Shown: positions 55,751 to 64,000, numbered from the stretch's first letter. The stretch: 64,000 bases of DNA from Gammaproteobacteria bacterium RIFCSPHIGHO2_12_FULL_36_30 (GCA_001801815.1 MGXU01000001.1:1-64000); one strand, 5' to 3'. Made by a program: numbers and translations. The notes: generated from the sequence alone by a model not told the origin.

Positions 55751-56167
55751 TTATTTACTGCGCTCATCGGATTTAATAACACGCAACATCGGTTTTCCCT
55801 TCGGTTTTTCTGATGTCATTGCAGCAGGTTGAGCAGGCATATATTCTGTTTGGGTAAATTCTTCTTTTTCAAATACCATGCCACGACCATTTTCTACTGC
55901 ATAAATAGCGGAAATTGCCATCATTGGTAAACGAATGCGATGTGTTACACCTGAAAAACGCGCATCAAAATTTACCCATTCATTTGTCATTGATAAATTT
56001 TGAATTGCTTCGGGTGCTGCATTTAAAATAATTTTTCCATCTTTCACATATTGTTGCGGAACACTGACGCCGGGCAAAATTGCATCAACCATTAAATGTG
56101 GCGTTAATTTGTTATCGATAATCCATTCATACAACGCACGTAAAAAATAAGGTCGACTTGAATTCAT
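55751..56167 (-). CDS. sspB: ClpXP protease specificity-enhancing factor SspB
   Basis: 138 residues. SspB delivers ssrA-tagged proteins to ClpXP. The N-terminal PYFLRALYEWIIDNKLTPHL and FDARFSGVTHRIRLPMMAI are conserved; the C-terminal ClpX-binding tail ends RVIKSDERSK, like the family's (L)RVVK. It follows sspA by 30 bp, as in E. coli. Confidence 0.95.
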   Translation of the reverse strand: MNSSRPYFLRALYEWIIDNKLTPHLMVDAILPGVSVPQQYVKDGKIILNAAPEAIQNLSMTNEWVNFDARFSGVTHRIRLPMMAISAIYAVENGRGMVFEKEEFTQTEYMPAQPAAMTSEKPKGKPMLRVIKSDERSK

Positions 56168-56197
56168 ACGGAAAAAAATCCCACAAAAAATAACTTT

Positions 56198-56830
56198 TTA
56201 TACAACTTCCTGCATTTCCCGCTCAACTTCAGTTAAACTTGCTTGAAACGCATCACGCGCAAATACACGCTCTTGATATTTTTCAATTGATTTTGCAGCA
56301 GCAGGTAAAACAATTTTTAATGAAGATAAACGCCACAATAATGGCGCAATGCGACAATCAACCAATGTAAATTCATCGCTTAAAAAATAAGGTGATTCTG
56401 CAAATACAGGCGCTAATGTAACTAACATATCACGCAATGATTTTCGCGCAGTTTCTTTTTCTGCAGGCGATGATTTTTCATTTTCAATTGTTCGTGCAAG
56501 ACTATACCAATCTGTTTCGATACGCTGCAACATCAAACGACTTTTTGCACGCGCAATTGGATACACGGGTAATAAGGGTGGGTGTGGAAAACGTTCGTCT
56601 AAATATTCCATGATGACGTCGATGTCATACAATACTAAATCACGATCAACTAAAGTAGGTAAATTACCGTAAGAATTTAATGATAATAAATCTTCGTCTG
56701 GTTTATTTGCATAAACGCTGAGCACATCAACTGTGACGCCTTTCTCTGCGAGCACAATGCGAGCTTGGTGACTGTCGAGATCGGTTGGCCCAGAATATAA
56801 CGTCATTACTGATCTTTTAATCATAGTCAT
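56198..56830 (-). CDS. sspA: stringent starvation protein A
   Basis: 210 residues, GST-fold RNA polymerase-associated protein. N-terminal MTLYSGPTDLDSHQARIVLAEKG and NPYGNLPTLVDRD-like SYGNLPTLVDRDLVLYD, then IMEYLDERFPHPPLLPVYP. Lacks glutathione transferase activity in the family but binds polymerase. AAAGGAAG before ATG 56830 gives a ribosome binding site. Separated from rpsI by a terminator, so sspAB has its own transcript or depends on read-through. Confidence 0.95.
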   Translation of the reverse strand: MTMIKRSVMTLYSGPTDLDSHQARIVLAEKGVTVDVLSVYANKPDEDLLSLNSYGNLPTLVDRDLVLYDIDVIMEYLDERFPHPPLLPVYPIARAKSRLMLQRIETDWYSLARTIENEKSSPAEKETARKSLRDMLVTLAPVFAESPYFLSDEFTLVDCRIAPLLWRLSSLKIVLPAAAKSIEKYQERVFARDAFQASLTEVEREMQEVV

Positions 56831-56848
56831 ATTACTTCCTTTAGATGT

Positions 56849-56872
56849 AAAAAGACGCGATAAATCGCGTCT
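56849..56872 (-). terminator. intrinsic terminator after rplM-rpsI
   Basis: On the minus strand AGACGCGAT-TT-ATCGCGTCT followed by TTTTT is a 9-bp-stem hairpin plus T-tract, 33 bp after the rpsI stop codon. It separates ribosomal genes from sspAB and may work as an attenuator rather than a full stop. Confidence 0.8.
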
Positions 56873-56904
56873 CTACAGTAGCATAAAAAAATACAAACAA
56901 AATA

Positions 56905-57339
56905 TTAACGTTTCGAATATTGTTCGCTCTTTCTTGCTTTTTTGTGTCCCACTTTTTTACGTTCAACCGCTCTTGAATCACGTGTAACAAAACCAGCAGT
57001 ACGTAATTGACGATGCCAACTATCAGATGTTTCAGCAGCATTTGGATTACTAAGATGTTCATGACGAATTAATGCACGTGTAATACCGTGGCGAATTGCG
57101 CCAGCTTGTCCACTTGCACCACCACCACTCACAGTGACAACAATATCAAATTGATTATCAACTTTTAATAATAACAATGGTTGACGAACCACCATGCGTG
57201 ATGTTTCGCGACCAAAATATTGTTCGAGCGAAAGTGTATTAACAGAAATATTTCCTTTGCCTGCTTTTAAAAAAACGCGTGCGCGAGATGTTTTGCGACG
57301 ACCTGTTCCGTATTGTTGTTTTGCTGACTTAGTAGCCAT
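56905..57339 (-). CDS. rpsI: ribosomal protein uS9
   Basis: 144 residues including the family start ([20 protein letters not shown]), the [23 protein letters not shown] segment, [15 protein letters not shown] and the conserved C-terminus [12 protein letters not shown] ending in SKR, which touches P-site tRNA. Normal length apart from a short N-terminal lead. Coupled to rplM 15 bp upstream. Confidence 0.98.
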   Translation of the reverse strand: MATKSAKQQYGTGRRKTSRARVFLKAGKGNISVNTLSLEQYFGRETSRMVVRQPLLLLKVDNQFDIVVTVSGGGASGQAGAIRHGITRALIRHEHLSNPNAAETSDSWHRQLRTAGFVTRDSRAVERKKVGHKKARKSEQYSKR

Positions 57340-57354
57340 TCATTTTCTCTTTGA

Positions 57355-57786
57355 TTAAAGTTTATCGAGTACTTCTGGATTTTGCCCAGCGTGCGGATGT
57401 GCAGCGCCAGCATAAATCTTCATACGATTATACATTTTGCGACCTAATGGACCTTTCGGTAACATGCCTTTTACCGCAATTTCCAACACACGTTCTGGTT
57501 TGCGTGCATGTAATTTTTCAAATGATTCTTGTTTCAAACCACCTGGATAATTTGAGTGACGATAATAAAATTTTTCACCCGCTTTTTTTCCAGTCACTTT
57601 TAATTGATCTACATTGGTAACGATAAAGCAATCGCCCATATCAGCATGCGGTGTAAATTCCGCTTGGTTTTTACCGCGTAAACGTGCTGCTAAACGGCTT
57701 GCTAAACGGCCCAATGTTTTTCCGGATGCGTCCACAATATACCATTTGCGATCTGTCGTTTCCGCATTCGCCATAAACGTTTTCAT
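57355..57786 (-). CDS. rplM: ribosomal protein uL13
   Basis: 143 residues, full length: [54 protein letters not shown] and [21 protein letters not shown]. First gene of the rplM-rpsI pair. A GGAAA lies before ATG 57786; the region upstream carries the MITE-like element at 57858. Confidence 0.98.
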   Translation of the reverse strand: MKTFMANAETTDRKWYIVDASGKTLGRLASRLAARLRGKNQAEFTPHADMGDCFIVTNVDQLKVTGKKAGEKFYYRHSNYPGGLKQESFEKLHARKPERVLEIAVKGMLPKGPLGRKMYNRMKIYAGAAHPHAGQNPEVLDKL

Positions 57787-57857
57787 AACATATTTTCCGT
57801 AGGTCTTAGAGGACGAGAATCTTACAGGAGCGGTTGGGGAAAAACAAGGATGTTATT

Positions 57858-58012
57858 CGTTAACCGTTAACCGTTACGCGTTAACCGTGTCTGAGGTTTA
57901 ATATATTTCAAACCAAGATTCAAATGTTGCGGTTATTCTAAGGTTATTCGATAGCGGTGTGAATTTAAATCTGCCTCGGACACGGTTAACGCATAACGGT
58001 TAACAGTTAACG
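57858..58012. mobile_element. 155-bp MITE-like hairpin with 39-bp inverted ends
   Basis: CGTTAACCGTTAACCGTTACG at the left (57858 onward, 39 bp to 57896) is inverted at 57974-58012 with three mismatches. Both ends include repeated GTTAACCG units and CGTGTCTGAGG or its variant. The 77-bp centre has no gene. It sits between rplM and the HU-like gene. No transposase is nearby; it would need a trans-acting one. Confidence 0.7.
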
Positions 58013-58187
58013 TTTTACTATAAAAACAGCCATTTTTCTCACTTTTTCCTCATTTTTTTTACAAAAAATGCATTTTTTATCGAAAAATGCAGTATTTTTG
58101 TTCGCATTTGAAAAAAACTGTGCTATGTTGTTATTCAGAACGTTTTCGCTAACTCGTTCTATTAACAAACAAAAAGAGGATTTCACG

Positions 58188-58616
58188 ATGGCTCGTACTA
58201 AACATAAAAAAACTGCTAAAAAAGCAGCTGGTCGTAAAACTACTACAAAAAAGCTGACTGCGAAAGCAACACACAAAGCAACTGTTCGCAAAAGCGCTTC
58301 TTTGAATGTCACAAAACCCCTTAAAAAAGCACAATTGTATTCTCACTTAGCAGATTGCACTGGTGTTACTCGCAAAGAAATTTCAGGTATTTTTGAAGCG
58401 TTGGGCGAAGTAATAGAAAGTCATCTGAAAAAAGGCAGACCAGGCGAATTTACAGTTCCAGGTTTAATGAAATGCAAAGTCATTCACAAACCAGCAACTA
58501 AAGCTCGCAAAGGTATTAATCCTTTTACTGGTGAACCAACTACGTTTAAAGCAAAACCTGCTCGTAACGTAATTAAAGTTCGTCCGTTAAAAGCACTGAA
58601 AGAAATGGTTAACTAA
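58188..58616 (+). CDS. HU-family DNA-binding protein with histone-like tail
   Basis: 142 residues from ATG 58188 (AGAGGA 8 bases upstream). The first 45 residues are Lys/Thr/Ala-rich and disordered (MARTKHKKTAKKAAGRKT, then TTKKLTAKATHKATV), like the tails of bacterial histone-H1-like proteins. From about residue 47 a bacterial HU/IHF-like domain follows: KAQLYSHLADCTGVTRKEIS, GEFTVPGLMKC, and the DNA-binding arm region with GINPFTGEPTTFKAKPARN and PLKALKEMV. It should compact or organise the nucleoid. A terminator follows. Confidence 0.88.
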   Translation: MARTKHKKTAKKAAGRKTTTKKLTAKATHKATVRKSASLNVTKPLKKAQLYSHLADCTGVTRKEISGIFEALGEVIESHLKKGRPGEFTVPGLMKCKVIHKPATKARKGINPFTGEPTTFKAKPARNVIKVRPLKALKEMVN

Positions 58617-58634
58617 AATTAATTTAGTTCATCA

Positions 58635-58662
58635 AAAGCCCCGTTTTTTGGGGCTTTTTTTT
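58635..58662 (+). terminator. intrinsic terminator after the HU-like gene
   Basis: AAAAGCCCC-gttttt-TGGGGCTTTTTTTT: a GC-rich stem (AGCCCC with GGGGCT) followed by eight T, 19 bp after the stop codon. Confidence 0.9.
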
Positions 58663-58732
58663 ATCTGCTTTAAGCTTGCCTTAAGAAATAAGTGCTATAC
58701 TTTTTCGTGTTCAAGAAGATTAGAGGTCAGTC

Positions 58733-59932
58733 ATGGTTGCTAAATTTACGGGTCGTCACGCTAACTTCGTAAATAATATAAGTGAAGCACGCGCAGTATC
58801 AGCAAAACCTCCCACTGCAGCAGATTTAAAAAATCAGCTAACTGCAGCAAGAACTTTAATAGCTGCTGAATATAATGAGCGCGCTGCAAAAAGACCACTT
58901 TCAACATCTGCCAGTCAAACAAAATTAGTTGAGTATGACAATGGTACAAAAAAACTAAATATTATCCTGAAAGAAATTGATAAATTGTTAAATGCTCCTG
59001 ATAAGTTAGCATTCAATTCACAATATAGATCATTATCGCCTTACAAAGAAATGCATGCACTGGAGCAATATTTTACTATTTCAGCTAATGCAAAAACTAT
59101 TAGCGAAGCACATAATGCGCTGCATGATATTATAAAAAATGTCAAAGCATCTGGCAAAAAAACTGATGAGCTGTTATTAACTCCATTACAAACAAGTCTT
59201 GCAGAATTACAAACAGCACAAGAAGAATTAAAAAATATTACTGACAAAATGATAACGCCAACCGCTGAGGCTTTTTATCAAGAACAATATCGTGAAGCGC
59301 TAAAAAAATCAGATGCTTTATTGGCAGATATTGCAGCACAATTGAAATCATCAGAAACTGCGCTCAATGCAATATTTGCTGATCACAAAAAATCTGCTGA
59401 ATTAGCTGCACTAGCAGCATATCTCACTGCGATTGATCACACCGTTCGTCCATTATTGGGAAATGCATCAATAACACGACAAAAAGCACGTCCATCTGAA
59501 ATGCCGATAATGGGTCGCAATGATGGATCAAGCACAATAAAAATGGATCGCGATGGAAAGTGTGTCATCGAACAATGGTCTAAAAATGCAAAAGGAAAAT
59601 GGGAAAAAAAACCGTTGTTAGATAAAAGTGGGAATACACTCAGACCAACAATCGCGGAAATACAAGCAGCAATAGCTGCGGCAGATAAGACCGAACAACA
59701 ACAATGTGCTGATGCAGTTCCACCTAAAAACTTCAAGAAAACAAGTATGGAAAAAGATTTATTTGGGGATAGCTATACAATAAAACATCGAACAACAGAA
59801 AGAAGAGATATTTATAACGAAAAACTCAAAGAAATAGTTGCGACGCGCATGACAGCGAAAATAACTCCAATGATAACACACGCAAACACAACAACACCGA
59901 CGGCAGCGCCACTCGGCATTACACATCGATAA
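58733..59932 (+). CDS. coiled-coil orphan protein
   Basis: 399 residues, unrecognised, no signal peptide or membrane helix. Mostly helical with Ala/Lys/Glu heptads (for example SLAELQTAQEELKNI and DALLADIAAQLKSSE), a middle linker with MPIMGRNDGSSTIKMDRDGK (a hairpin-like insert), and a basic Thr/Pro-rich C-terminus. ATG 58733 has GAGGT about 8 bases upstream, and TATACT at 58696-58701 could be its -10. A Legionellales-type effector or a structural protein is possible. No context gene explains it. Confidence 0.6.
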   Translation: MVAKFTGRHANFVNNISEARAVSAKPPTAADLKNQLTAARTLIAAEYNERAAKRPLSTSASQTKLVEYDNGTKKLNIILKEIDKLLNAPDKLAFNSQYRSLSPYKEMHALEQYFTISANAKTISEAHNALHDIIKNVKASGKKTDELLLTPLQTSLAELQTAQEELKNITDKMITPTAEAFYQEQYREALKKSDALLADIAAQLKSSETALNAIFADHKKSAELAALAAYLTAIDHTVRPLLGNASITRQKARPSEMPIMGRNDGSSTIKMDRDGKCVIEQWSKNAKGKWEKKPLLDKSGNTLRPTIAEIQAAIAAADKTEQQQCADAVPPKNFKKTSMEKDLFGDSYTIKHRTTERRDIYNEKLKEIVATRMTAKITPMITHANTTTPTAAPLGITHR

Positions 59933-59970
59933 TCCATTTAATAATTTAGTGCGCTAGCACGCATTTATTA

Positions 59971-60573
59971 TTAACGTTTTGGTTGCGCTGTTTCTTTCAA
60001 CGCTTCGTACATTTCACCCAGCGTTTCCGAAACAATTCGACGACGTATTTTTTCTGCTTCAACATCTGGAACATAACCATCTAATTTCACACCAATGCGA
60101 CATGCTTCAACCCAAGCAGCGCGTTGCATATCAGGATGACCATCGACAATTTGCACGCCACTCCATCCAAATTCTTTTGCAAGCTGAATTATTTCTGCAG
60201 CAGAATCGAAAGCTTGTTTTACAATCGTTCCATGTTTTCCATTTACAATTCCGCGACCAGAACTTCCATCATCATCTTCATCATTCATATTTTCTGTAAA
60301 TTGAAAATAACCGCCGCGAAAAATCCATTTGCCTGGCGATGTTGCCATTGCATCACCATAATTAATAATTGTCCAACCTGATTTTGCTTCAATTAATTGC
60401 GGTTTTTCTAGTGGTTTTTGATGACCGCCACTTTCGACAACTTGTAAAAATTGCCATTGTTTTGCGAGCCAAAGAATATCATTCGGACGCACTTCTGATA
60501 CATCAGGATCATTTATACCTAAACGTCTTAATGTTTTTTTCCATTCCGCATCGTTATCAATTGTGTCGACCAT
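59971..60573 (-). CDS. LPD7-like domain protein
   Basis: 200 residues. The C-terminal half resembles the LPD7 domain attached to relaxases and conjugative primases: AAEIIQLAKEFGWSGVQIVDGH, MQRAAWVEACRIGVKLDGYVP. The domain accounts for about residues 125-185. The N-terminal half has a SGWTIINYGDAMATSPGKW segment and an acidic linker NDEDDDGSSG, not recognised. No relaxase or primase is adjacent, so this is a stand-alone version. No signal peptide. Confidence 0.55.
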   Translation of the reverse strand: MVDTIDNDAEWKKTLRRLGINDPDVSEVRPNDILWLAKQWQFLQVVESGGHQKPLEKPQLIEAKSGWTIINYGDAMATSPGKWIFRGGYFQFTENMNDEDDDGSSGRGIVNGKHGTIVKQAFDSAAEIIQLAKEFGWSGVQIVDGHPDMQRAAWVEACRIGVKLDGYVPDVEAEKIRRRIVSETLGEMYEALKETAQPKR

Positions 60574-60598
60574 AAAAATCTCAGTAATTTATTTTTAA

Positions 60599-61834
60599 TT
60601 ATATACCTACTAATCCCGCATACAAACCAAATCCAGCAGTAATAAATAAAATAATTGCGACAAAATAGCCATAAAAACCGCGTAATCGATATTGTTCCGG
60701 CAATGCTTTTCTCGCGAGTAAAAATAAAAATCCTAAAACAATCGGTAATAATAATGCATTCATCACTGTCACGCCGACACTTAAATTCACCAAATTAATT
60801 CCTGACATCACAACAATTGCACCCACAATTAAAATAAAAATATATGTTGCATAAAACCATGGCGCTTCTTTTGGGTGATGTTCGAGTGAATGTTTAAAAC
60901 CAGTAACTTCACCTAAAGTCCATGCGGCAGTGAGTGAAACAACAATTGCAGCGATTAATGCAGCGCCTGTCATTCCAATTGCAAATAAAATTTTTCCTGC
61001 GGTGTCGCCTAAAAATGGAATCAATGATTCTGAAATTTGATGTACTGTATCAAGTGGCGCACCTGGATTTTTTTTTCCAATGGTTGCGGCAGTGCAAACT
61101 AATACTGCCGCCATAATTAATTGTGTGATCACAGCACCAATTGCAGTATCTAATCGCGCTGCTTTTAAATGCTTTATTTTAAGCTTTTTATCGATGACAG
61201 CAGATTGTTGATAAAACACCATCCACGGCATAATTACTGCGCCAATATTCGCCGCAGCTAAAAATAAAAATTGATGATTATTAATTGGCACGTTCACGAT
61301 GCTATCTAACATTTCATGTAAAGACGGATGCGCCATCCACGCAACAATAAAAAAAACTAATTCAAATAAACCAAATAATAATGCGATGCGTTCAACGCGA
61401 CGATATGAACCGGTAAAAACAACCATACTTAAAAATGCGACAACTAAAATCATCACAATATAAGTTGGCACGCCAAATAAATTTCCAACACCCGCTAATC
61501 CGCTAAATTCACTTAACATTGCGCCGATGCAACTAATAATTAATGTGCTGACTGAAATCCACGCGCACACTTTTCCAAATTTATTTTTAATTAATTCGCC
61601 GTGACCTTTTCCTGTTACAATTCCCAAACGCACTGCTAATTCTTGCGCGATAAATAAAATCGGCATCAAAATAAATTGTAGTGATAATAATTTATAACCC
61701 CATAATGCGCCGCTTTGTGCAGCAGTAATAATGCTGCCGGCATCGGTGTCTGCAAACATGACGACAAGACCAGGACCAAAAACAACCAGCATTAAAGAGA
61801 AAATCGATAATTTTTTATTTTGTTGATTAAACAT
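60599..61834 (-). CDS. divergent Nramp-family metal ion transporter
   Basis: 411 residues with eleven or so membrane helices. Nramp fold; the first-helix motif, DPGN in MntH, reads DTDAGS here (VMFADTDAGSIITAAQSG). The sixth helix retains AVIMPWM in place of AVVMPH, keeping the metal-binding Met but not the His. Segments QELAVRLGIVTGKGHGELIK and VLGFLFLLARKAL are as in the family. It probably moves a divalent cation, but substrate choice may differ from MntH. A Fur-type box lies 33 bp upstream of the start. Confidence 0.8.
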   Translation of the reverse strand: MFNQQNKKLSIFSLMLVVFGPGLVVMFADTDAGSIITAAQSGALWGYKLLSLQFILMPILFIAQELAVRLGIVTGKGHGELIKNKFGKVCAWISVSTLIISCIGAMLSEFSGLAGVGNLFGVPTYIVMILVVAFLSMVVFTGSYRRVERIALLFGLFELVFFIVAWMAHPSLHEMLDSIVNVPINNHQFLFLAAANIGAVIMPWMVFYQQSAVIDKKLKIKHLKAARLDTAIGAVITQLIMAAVLVCTAATIGKKNPGAPLDTVHQISESLIPFLGDTAGKILFAIGMTGAALIAAIVVSLTAAWTLGEVTGFKHSLEHHPKEAPWFYATYIFILIVGAIVVMSGINLVNLSVGVTVMNALLLPIVLGFLFLLARKALPEQYRLRGFYGYFVAIILFITAGFGLYAGLVGI

Positions 61835-61866
61835 GTAGATTTTTTACTCCCACTCTCACTTTTTAA

Positions 61867-61881
61867 TGAGAATCATTCTCA
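61867..61881. promoter_or_regulatory. Fur-type operator between Nramp gene and aroE
   Basis: TGAGAAT-C-ATTCTCA is a perfect 7-1-7 palindrome matching the core of the Fur box (TGATAAT-N-ATTATCA) with two symmetrical differences. It lies 33 bp upstream of the Nramp start and 81 bp upstream of aroE. Iron (or manganese) control of the transporter is the likely meaning. Confidence 0.8.
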
Positions 61882-61961
61882 ATATCGTCGCATTATGCGC
61901 AATCGACTCAATCGTGTCAATCACGTATCATACGCGTTTTAAAAAATGAATGAGAAATTTT

Positions 61962-62735
61962 ATGTCGAAATACGCCGTTTTCGGAAATCCCATTTCGCAC
62001 AGTTTGTCTCCACAAATACATACGGCATTTGCAAAACAATTTGACATGACAATTGATTATCAAAAAATATTAGCGCCGCTCGATCAATTTAAAAATACGG
62101 TCGATGCGTTTCGTGCACAAGGTGGATTGGGTGCGAATATCACCATACCCTTTAAAATACAGGCTTTTGAATACGCAGATCAATTAACTGATCGCGCAAA
62201 ATTAGCAGGAGCGGTAAATACTTTTATTTTTAAAAATAATATTTGTATTGGTGATAATACAGATGGCGTTGGATTTATTCGTGATTTAAAAAATAATTAT
62301 TTTAATGTGTCCGGAAAAAATATTTTAATTTTAGGCGCAGGCGGCGCAGCACGCGGAATTTTAGGTGAAATTATTCGAGAAAAACCGAATAAAATTTTTA
62401 TTTATAATCGCACGATTGAAAATACAGAAAAATTAATTATGTTTTTTGCATCACGTTTTCCAATTAAAATTTTAGCGCATGAAAAACAATTTGATTTAAT
62501 TATTAATACTGCAAATACAGATTCAAGAATAAATTTTAATACTGATTTGCAATTAGATTTATCAAACACATTTTTATATGACTTGAATTACGGTGAACGT
62601 CGAAATATTTTTTTTAAAAATGATGGTTTGGGAATGTTAATCGAACAAGCCGCTGAAAGTTTTTATCTCTGGTTTGATAAAAAGCCAGAAATAAAGCATG
62701 TTTTGCGTGCAATTCAAAAACAATGTGGGCAATAA
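61962..62735 (+). CDS. aroE: shikimate dehydrogenase
   Basis: 257 residues from ATG 61962; ATG 61950 is four codons earlier and less like the family. AroE reduces 3-dehydroshikimate in the aromatic amino acid pathway. KYAVFGNPISHSLSPQIHTAF, GANITIPFKIQAFEYADQ, GDNTDGVGFIRDL and the NADP loop ILGAGGAARGILGEI are conserved. The C-terminus GMLIEQAAESFYLWFDKKP completes it. Slightly shorter than E. coli AroE. Confidence 0.96.
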   Translation: MSKYAVFGNPISHSLSPQIHTAFAKQFDMTIDYQKILAPLDQFKNTVDAFRAQGGLGANITIPFKIQAFEYADQLTDRAKLAGAVNTFIFKNNICIGDNTDGVGFIRDLKNNYFNVSGKNILILGAGGAARGILGEIIREKPNKIFIYNRTIENTEKLIMFFASRFPIKILAHEKQFDLIINTANTDSRINFNTDLQLDLSNTFLYDLNYGERRNIFFKNDGLGMLIEQAAESFYLWFDKKPEIKHVLRAIQKQCGQ

Positions 62736-62765
62736 AACTAATTAGCGCAAACTCAAAAAAAGAAT

Positions 62766-63254
62766 TTACTGCCGCACACCATCACACGTCACTTCTACTT
62801 GCTGATCCGGTCCCACAAGCTCTTTCACTGCAACCATAGTTCTTGCTGGATAGCGTCCTGGTTTAAAATAAGTTTTATAGATGCCATTAAATATTTTTGA
62901 ATCTCGCATATGAACTAAATATACCTGACATGCTGTAACATCAGCGTAACTACTACCACCTTCTTTCAACAGTAGGCCAACATTATTCATTGCTTGAGAA
63001 GCCTGTTTTGCAAAATCACTGGACATTTTGCCATTTTTTTGAATATCACCACCAACACCCGATACACGTAAAGTATGCCCGACTAACACAGCACCAGAAA
63101 GTGGGAAATTGGAAAACGGTTTATAGGCAATATATCGAATAGCATGTTGCTGCGTAATTTTATGATCAGAATGCGTGTTGGCATTCACATTTAACGTAAA
63201 AACAGCGGCACACAATGCAACACCAGAAATAATAAAACGTATCCGTTGACGCAT
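62766..63254 (-). CDS. exported RidA-family protein
   Basis: 162 residues. A signal peptide (MRQRIRFIISGVALCAAVF, cleavage near ANTHS) precedes a YjgF/YER057c/UK114 domain: NFPLSGAVLVGHTLRVSGVGGD, QASQAMNNVGLLLKEGGSSY, and RYPARTMVAVKELVGPDQ. The catalytic Arg of the family lies in the PART motif (PARTMVAV). Cytosolic RidA deaminates enamines; this form appears periplasmic. It is followed upstream by the DoxX gene on the same strand. Confidence 0.85.
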   Translation of the reverse strand: MRQRIRFIISGVALCAAVFTLNVNANTHSDHKITQQHAIRYIAYKPFSNFPLSGAVLVGHTLRVSGVGGDIQKNGKMSSDFAKQASQAMNNVGLLLKEGGSSYADVTACQVYLVHMRDSKIFNGIYKTYFKPGRYPARTMVAVKELVGPDQQVEVTCDGVRQ

Positions 63255-63297
63255 TTCACTCTCCTTAAATAAAATATTTTTTGTATTCTATGTATTA

Positions 63298-63741
63298 TTA
63301 ATATTTAGCCAAACATGCTGCTAATGAAAATCGACCCTTACCTATAGCATATTTACCAACACTAGCCTGATAAACATATAACGATGCGCCAACTAAAGAA
63401 AGATCTAAGAAAAATAATACTAAATGAATATGTTGTTGCGCTAACGGATAACTCCAAAAATGATGGATAGAAAATGCAGCAAACGCTGTAAAAAAACCAA
63501 TTAATAGTGCTGCCAAATCAGCAAAAAATCCTACTACTATCATTAAACCACAACCTATTTCCAACAGAGCTGACGCTGCGGTTAATGCACTTGCGTGCCA
63601 ATGCATACCTGAAACAGCCACCTCTTGTACGGCTGCTTTAAAATAAATTAAATTATCAAATCCAGAAAAAATATAGGCGGAAGAAAATAACAATCTAGCG
63701 AGTAATATAATAAAATCATTTCCTATGGTTTTATTTTTCAC
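63298..63741 (-). CDS. DoxX-family membrane protein
   Basis: 147 residues from GTG 63741, chosen because AAGGAG lies 6 bases upstream; an earlier ATG at 63813 gives an unlikely hydrophilic lead. Four membrane helices with DoxX features: LLARLLFSSAYIFSGFDNLIYF, ALTAASALLEIGCGLMIVVGF and HLVLFFLDLSLVGASLYVY. Role in the cell is not clear; some relatives act in sulfur or redox metabolism. Confidence 0.8.
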   Translation of the reverse strand: MKNKTIGNDFIILLARLLFSSAYIFSGFDNLIYFKAAVQEVAVSGMHWHASALTAASALLEIGCGLMIVVGFFADLAALLIGFFTAFAAFSIHHFWSYPLAQQHIHLVLFFLDLSLVGASLYVYQASVGKYAIGKGRFSLAACLAKY

Positions 63742-63853
63742 GACCCACTCCTTGTCGCCGATACTCAATTGCAAGTCAGGTTTCAGTATAAGCTGAACAA
63801 AAAAGTGTTGCAATCACAGAGTCTCAGTCACCCTCTGTTCAATAAAAAATGCT

Positions 63854-64000
63854 CTACGGATTTTCTAAACTGAGCATCCCCGTATTATAATCATACGCAA
63901 ACAATTCAGCATAACGACCCCAATCAATCATTACGGTTAATACGGTTTCCGCAGCTTGTTTTGCAAGTGTTTTCTCTAATTCTTTGGTGAAAACATTTTC
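63854..64000 (-). CDS. ABC transporter ATP-binding protein, C-terminal fragment
   Basis: The last 48 codons of a gene that enters from beyond the window end. The sequence LAKQAAETVLTVMIDWGRYAELFAYDYNTGMLSLENP (quoted in parts: TVLTVMIDWGRYAELF and AYDYNTGML) matches the AAA-associated C-terminal domain of NitT/TauT-type (nitrate, sulfonate, taurine) ABC ATPases. The stop is TAG at 63856-63854. Substrate cannot be inferred from the fragment. Confidence 0.75.
   Translation of the reverse strand, partial: ENVFTKELEKTLAKQAAETVLTVMIDWGRYAELFAYDYNTGMLSLENP

Overview
The window is AT-rich chromosomal DNA from a gammaproteobacterium. The evidence is the pilA-pilB-pilC-pilD-coaE-zapD block, the secA / dciA / lpxC-ftsZ-ftsA-ftsQ end of a division and cell wall (dcw) cluster, the sspA-sspB-rpsI-rplM block, and the rsmI-lpoA-yraN-diaA-dolP block, all in gammaproteobacterial order. 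Some features would suit a host-associated or Legionellales-like lineage: an ankyrin protein, a large orphan protein with a Glu-rich C-terminal tail, and several unrecognised coiled-coil or low-complexity proteins. That placement is an inference, not a proof.

Region 1-5.7 kb is accessory DNA beside a tRNA-Thr gene. It carries the 3' part of a TauD/TfdA-like oxygenase preceded by short ORFs, then a co-directed phage-satellite-like set: AlpA-type regulator, Toprim primase, P-loop helicase-like protein, a gap full of GTTCA repeats that could be an origin, and a Sf6-type terminase small subunit. No integrase is visible. Region 6-12.2 kb is the type IV pilus operon, coaE, zapD and a strange His/Glu-rich coiled-coil protein. 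Region 12.2-19.5 kb has an alpha/beta hydrolase, a 53-codon ORF fused to the end of secA, secA, a solitary XRE regulator, dciA, and three envelope or phage-like genes on the minus strand.

Region 19.5-40 kb is the dcw cluster on the minus strand (mraZ-rsmH-ftsL-ftsI-murE-murF-mraY-murD-ftsW-murG-murC-ftsQ-ftsA-ftsZ-lpxC). murB and ddl, usually found between murC and ftsQ, are absent. Two insertions break it. A RAYT-type transposase with 53-bp inverted ends sits with a small DUF1543-like gene between murD and mraY. A DUF4143 ATPase gene set exactly between two copies of a 33-bp palindrome sits with a beta-propeller-like gene between murE and ftsI. Three tandem MraZ boxes precede mraZ.

Region 40-46 kb holds yajQ, two tiny orphan genes, a kbl-tdh threonine catabolic pair split by a toxin-antitoxin pair, the RNase P RNA and a 534-residue orphan. 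Region 46-51 kb is rsmI, then lpoA-yraN-diaA-dolP and an M50 protease. A 240-bp, strongly self-complementary element occurs twice here in the same orientation (48.6 and 51.2 kb); its long stem carries a compensatory base-pair change, which makes it the best candidate for an undescribed structured RNA or hairpin element.

Region 51-64 kb has an ankyrin protein, an Ig-like Pro/Gln-rich protein and a PAP2 protein separated by a simple-repeat bidirectional promoter, a methyltransferase, sspBA, rpsI-rplM with a terminator, a 155-bp MITE-like hairpin, an HU protein with a histone-like tail, a coiled-coil orphan, an LPD7-like protein, a divergent Nramp transporter with a Fur box, aroE, a secreted RidA-like protein, a DoxX protein and the last codons of an ABC transporter ATPase.
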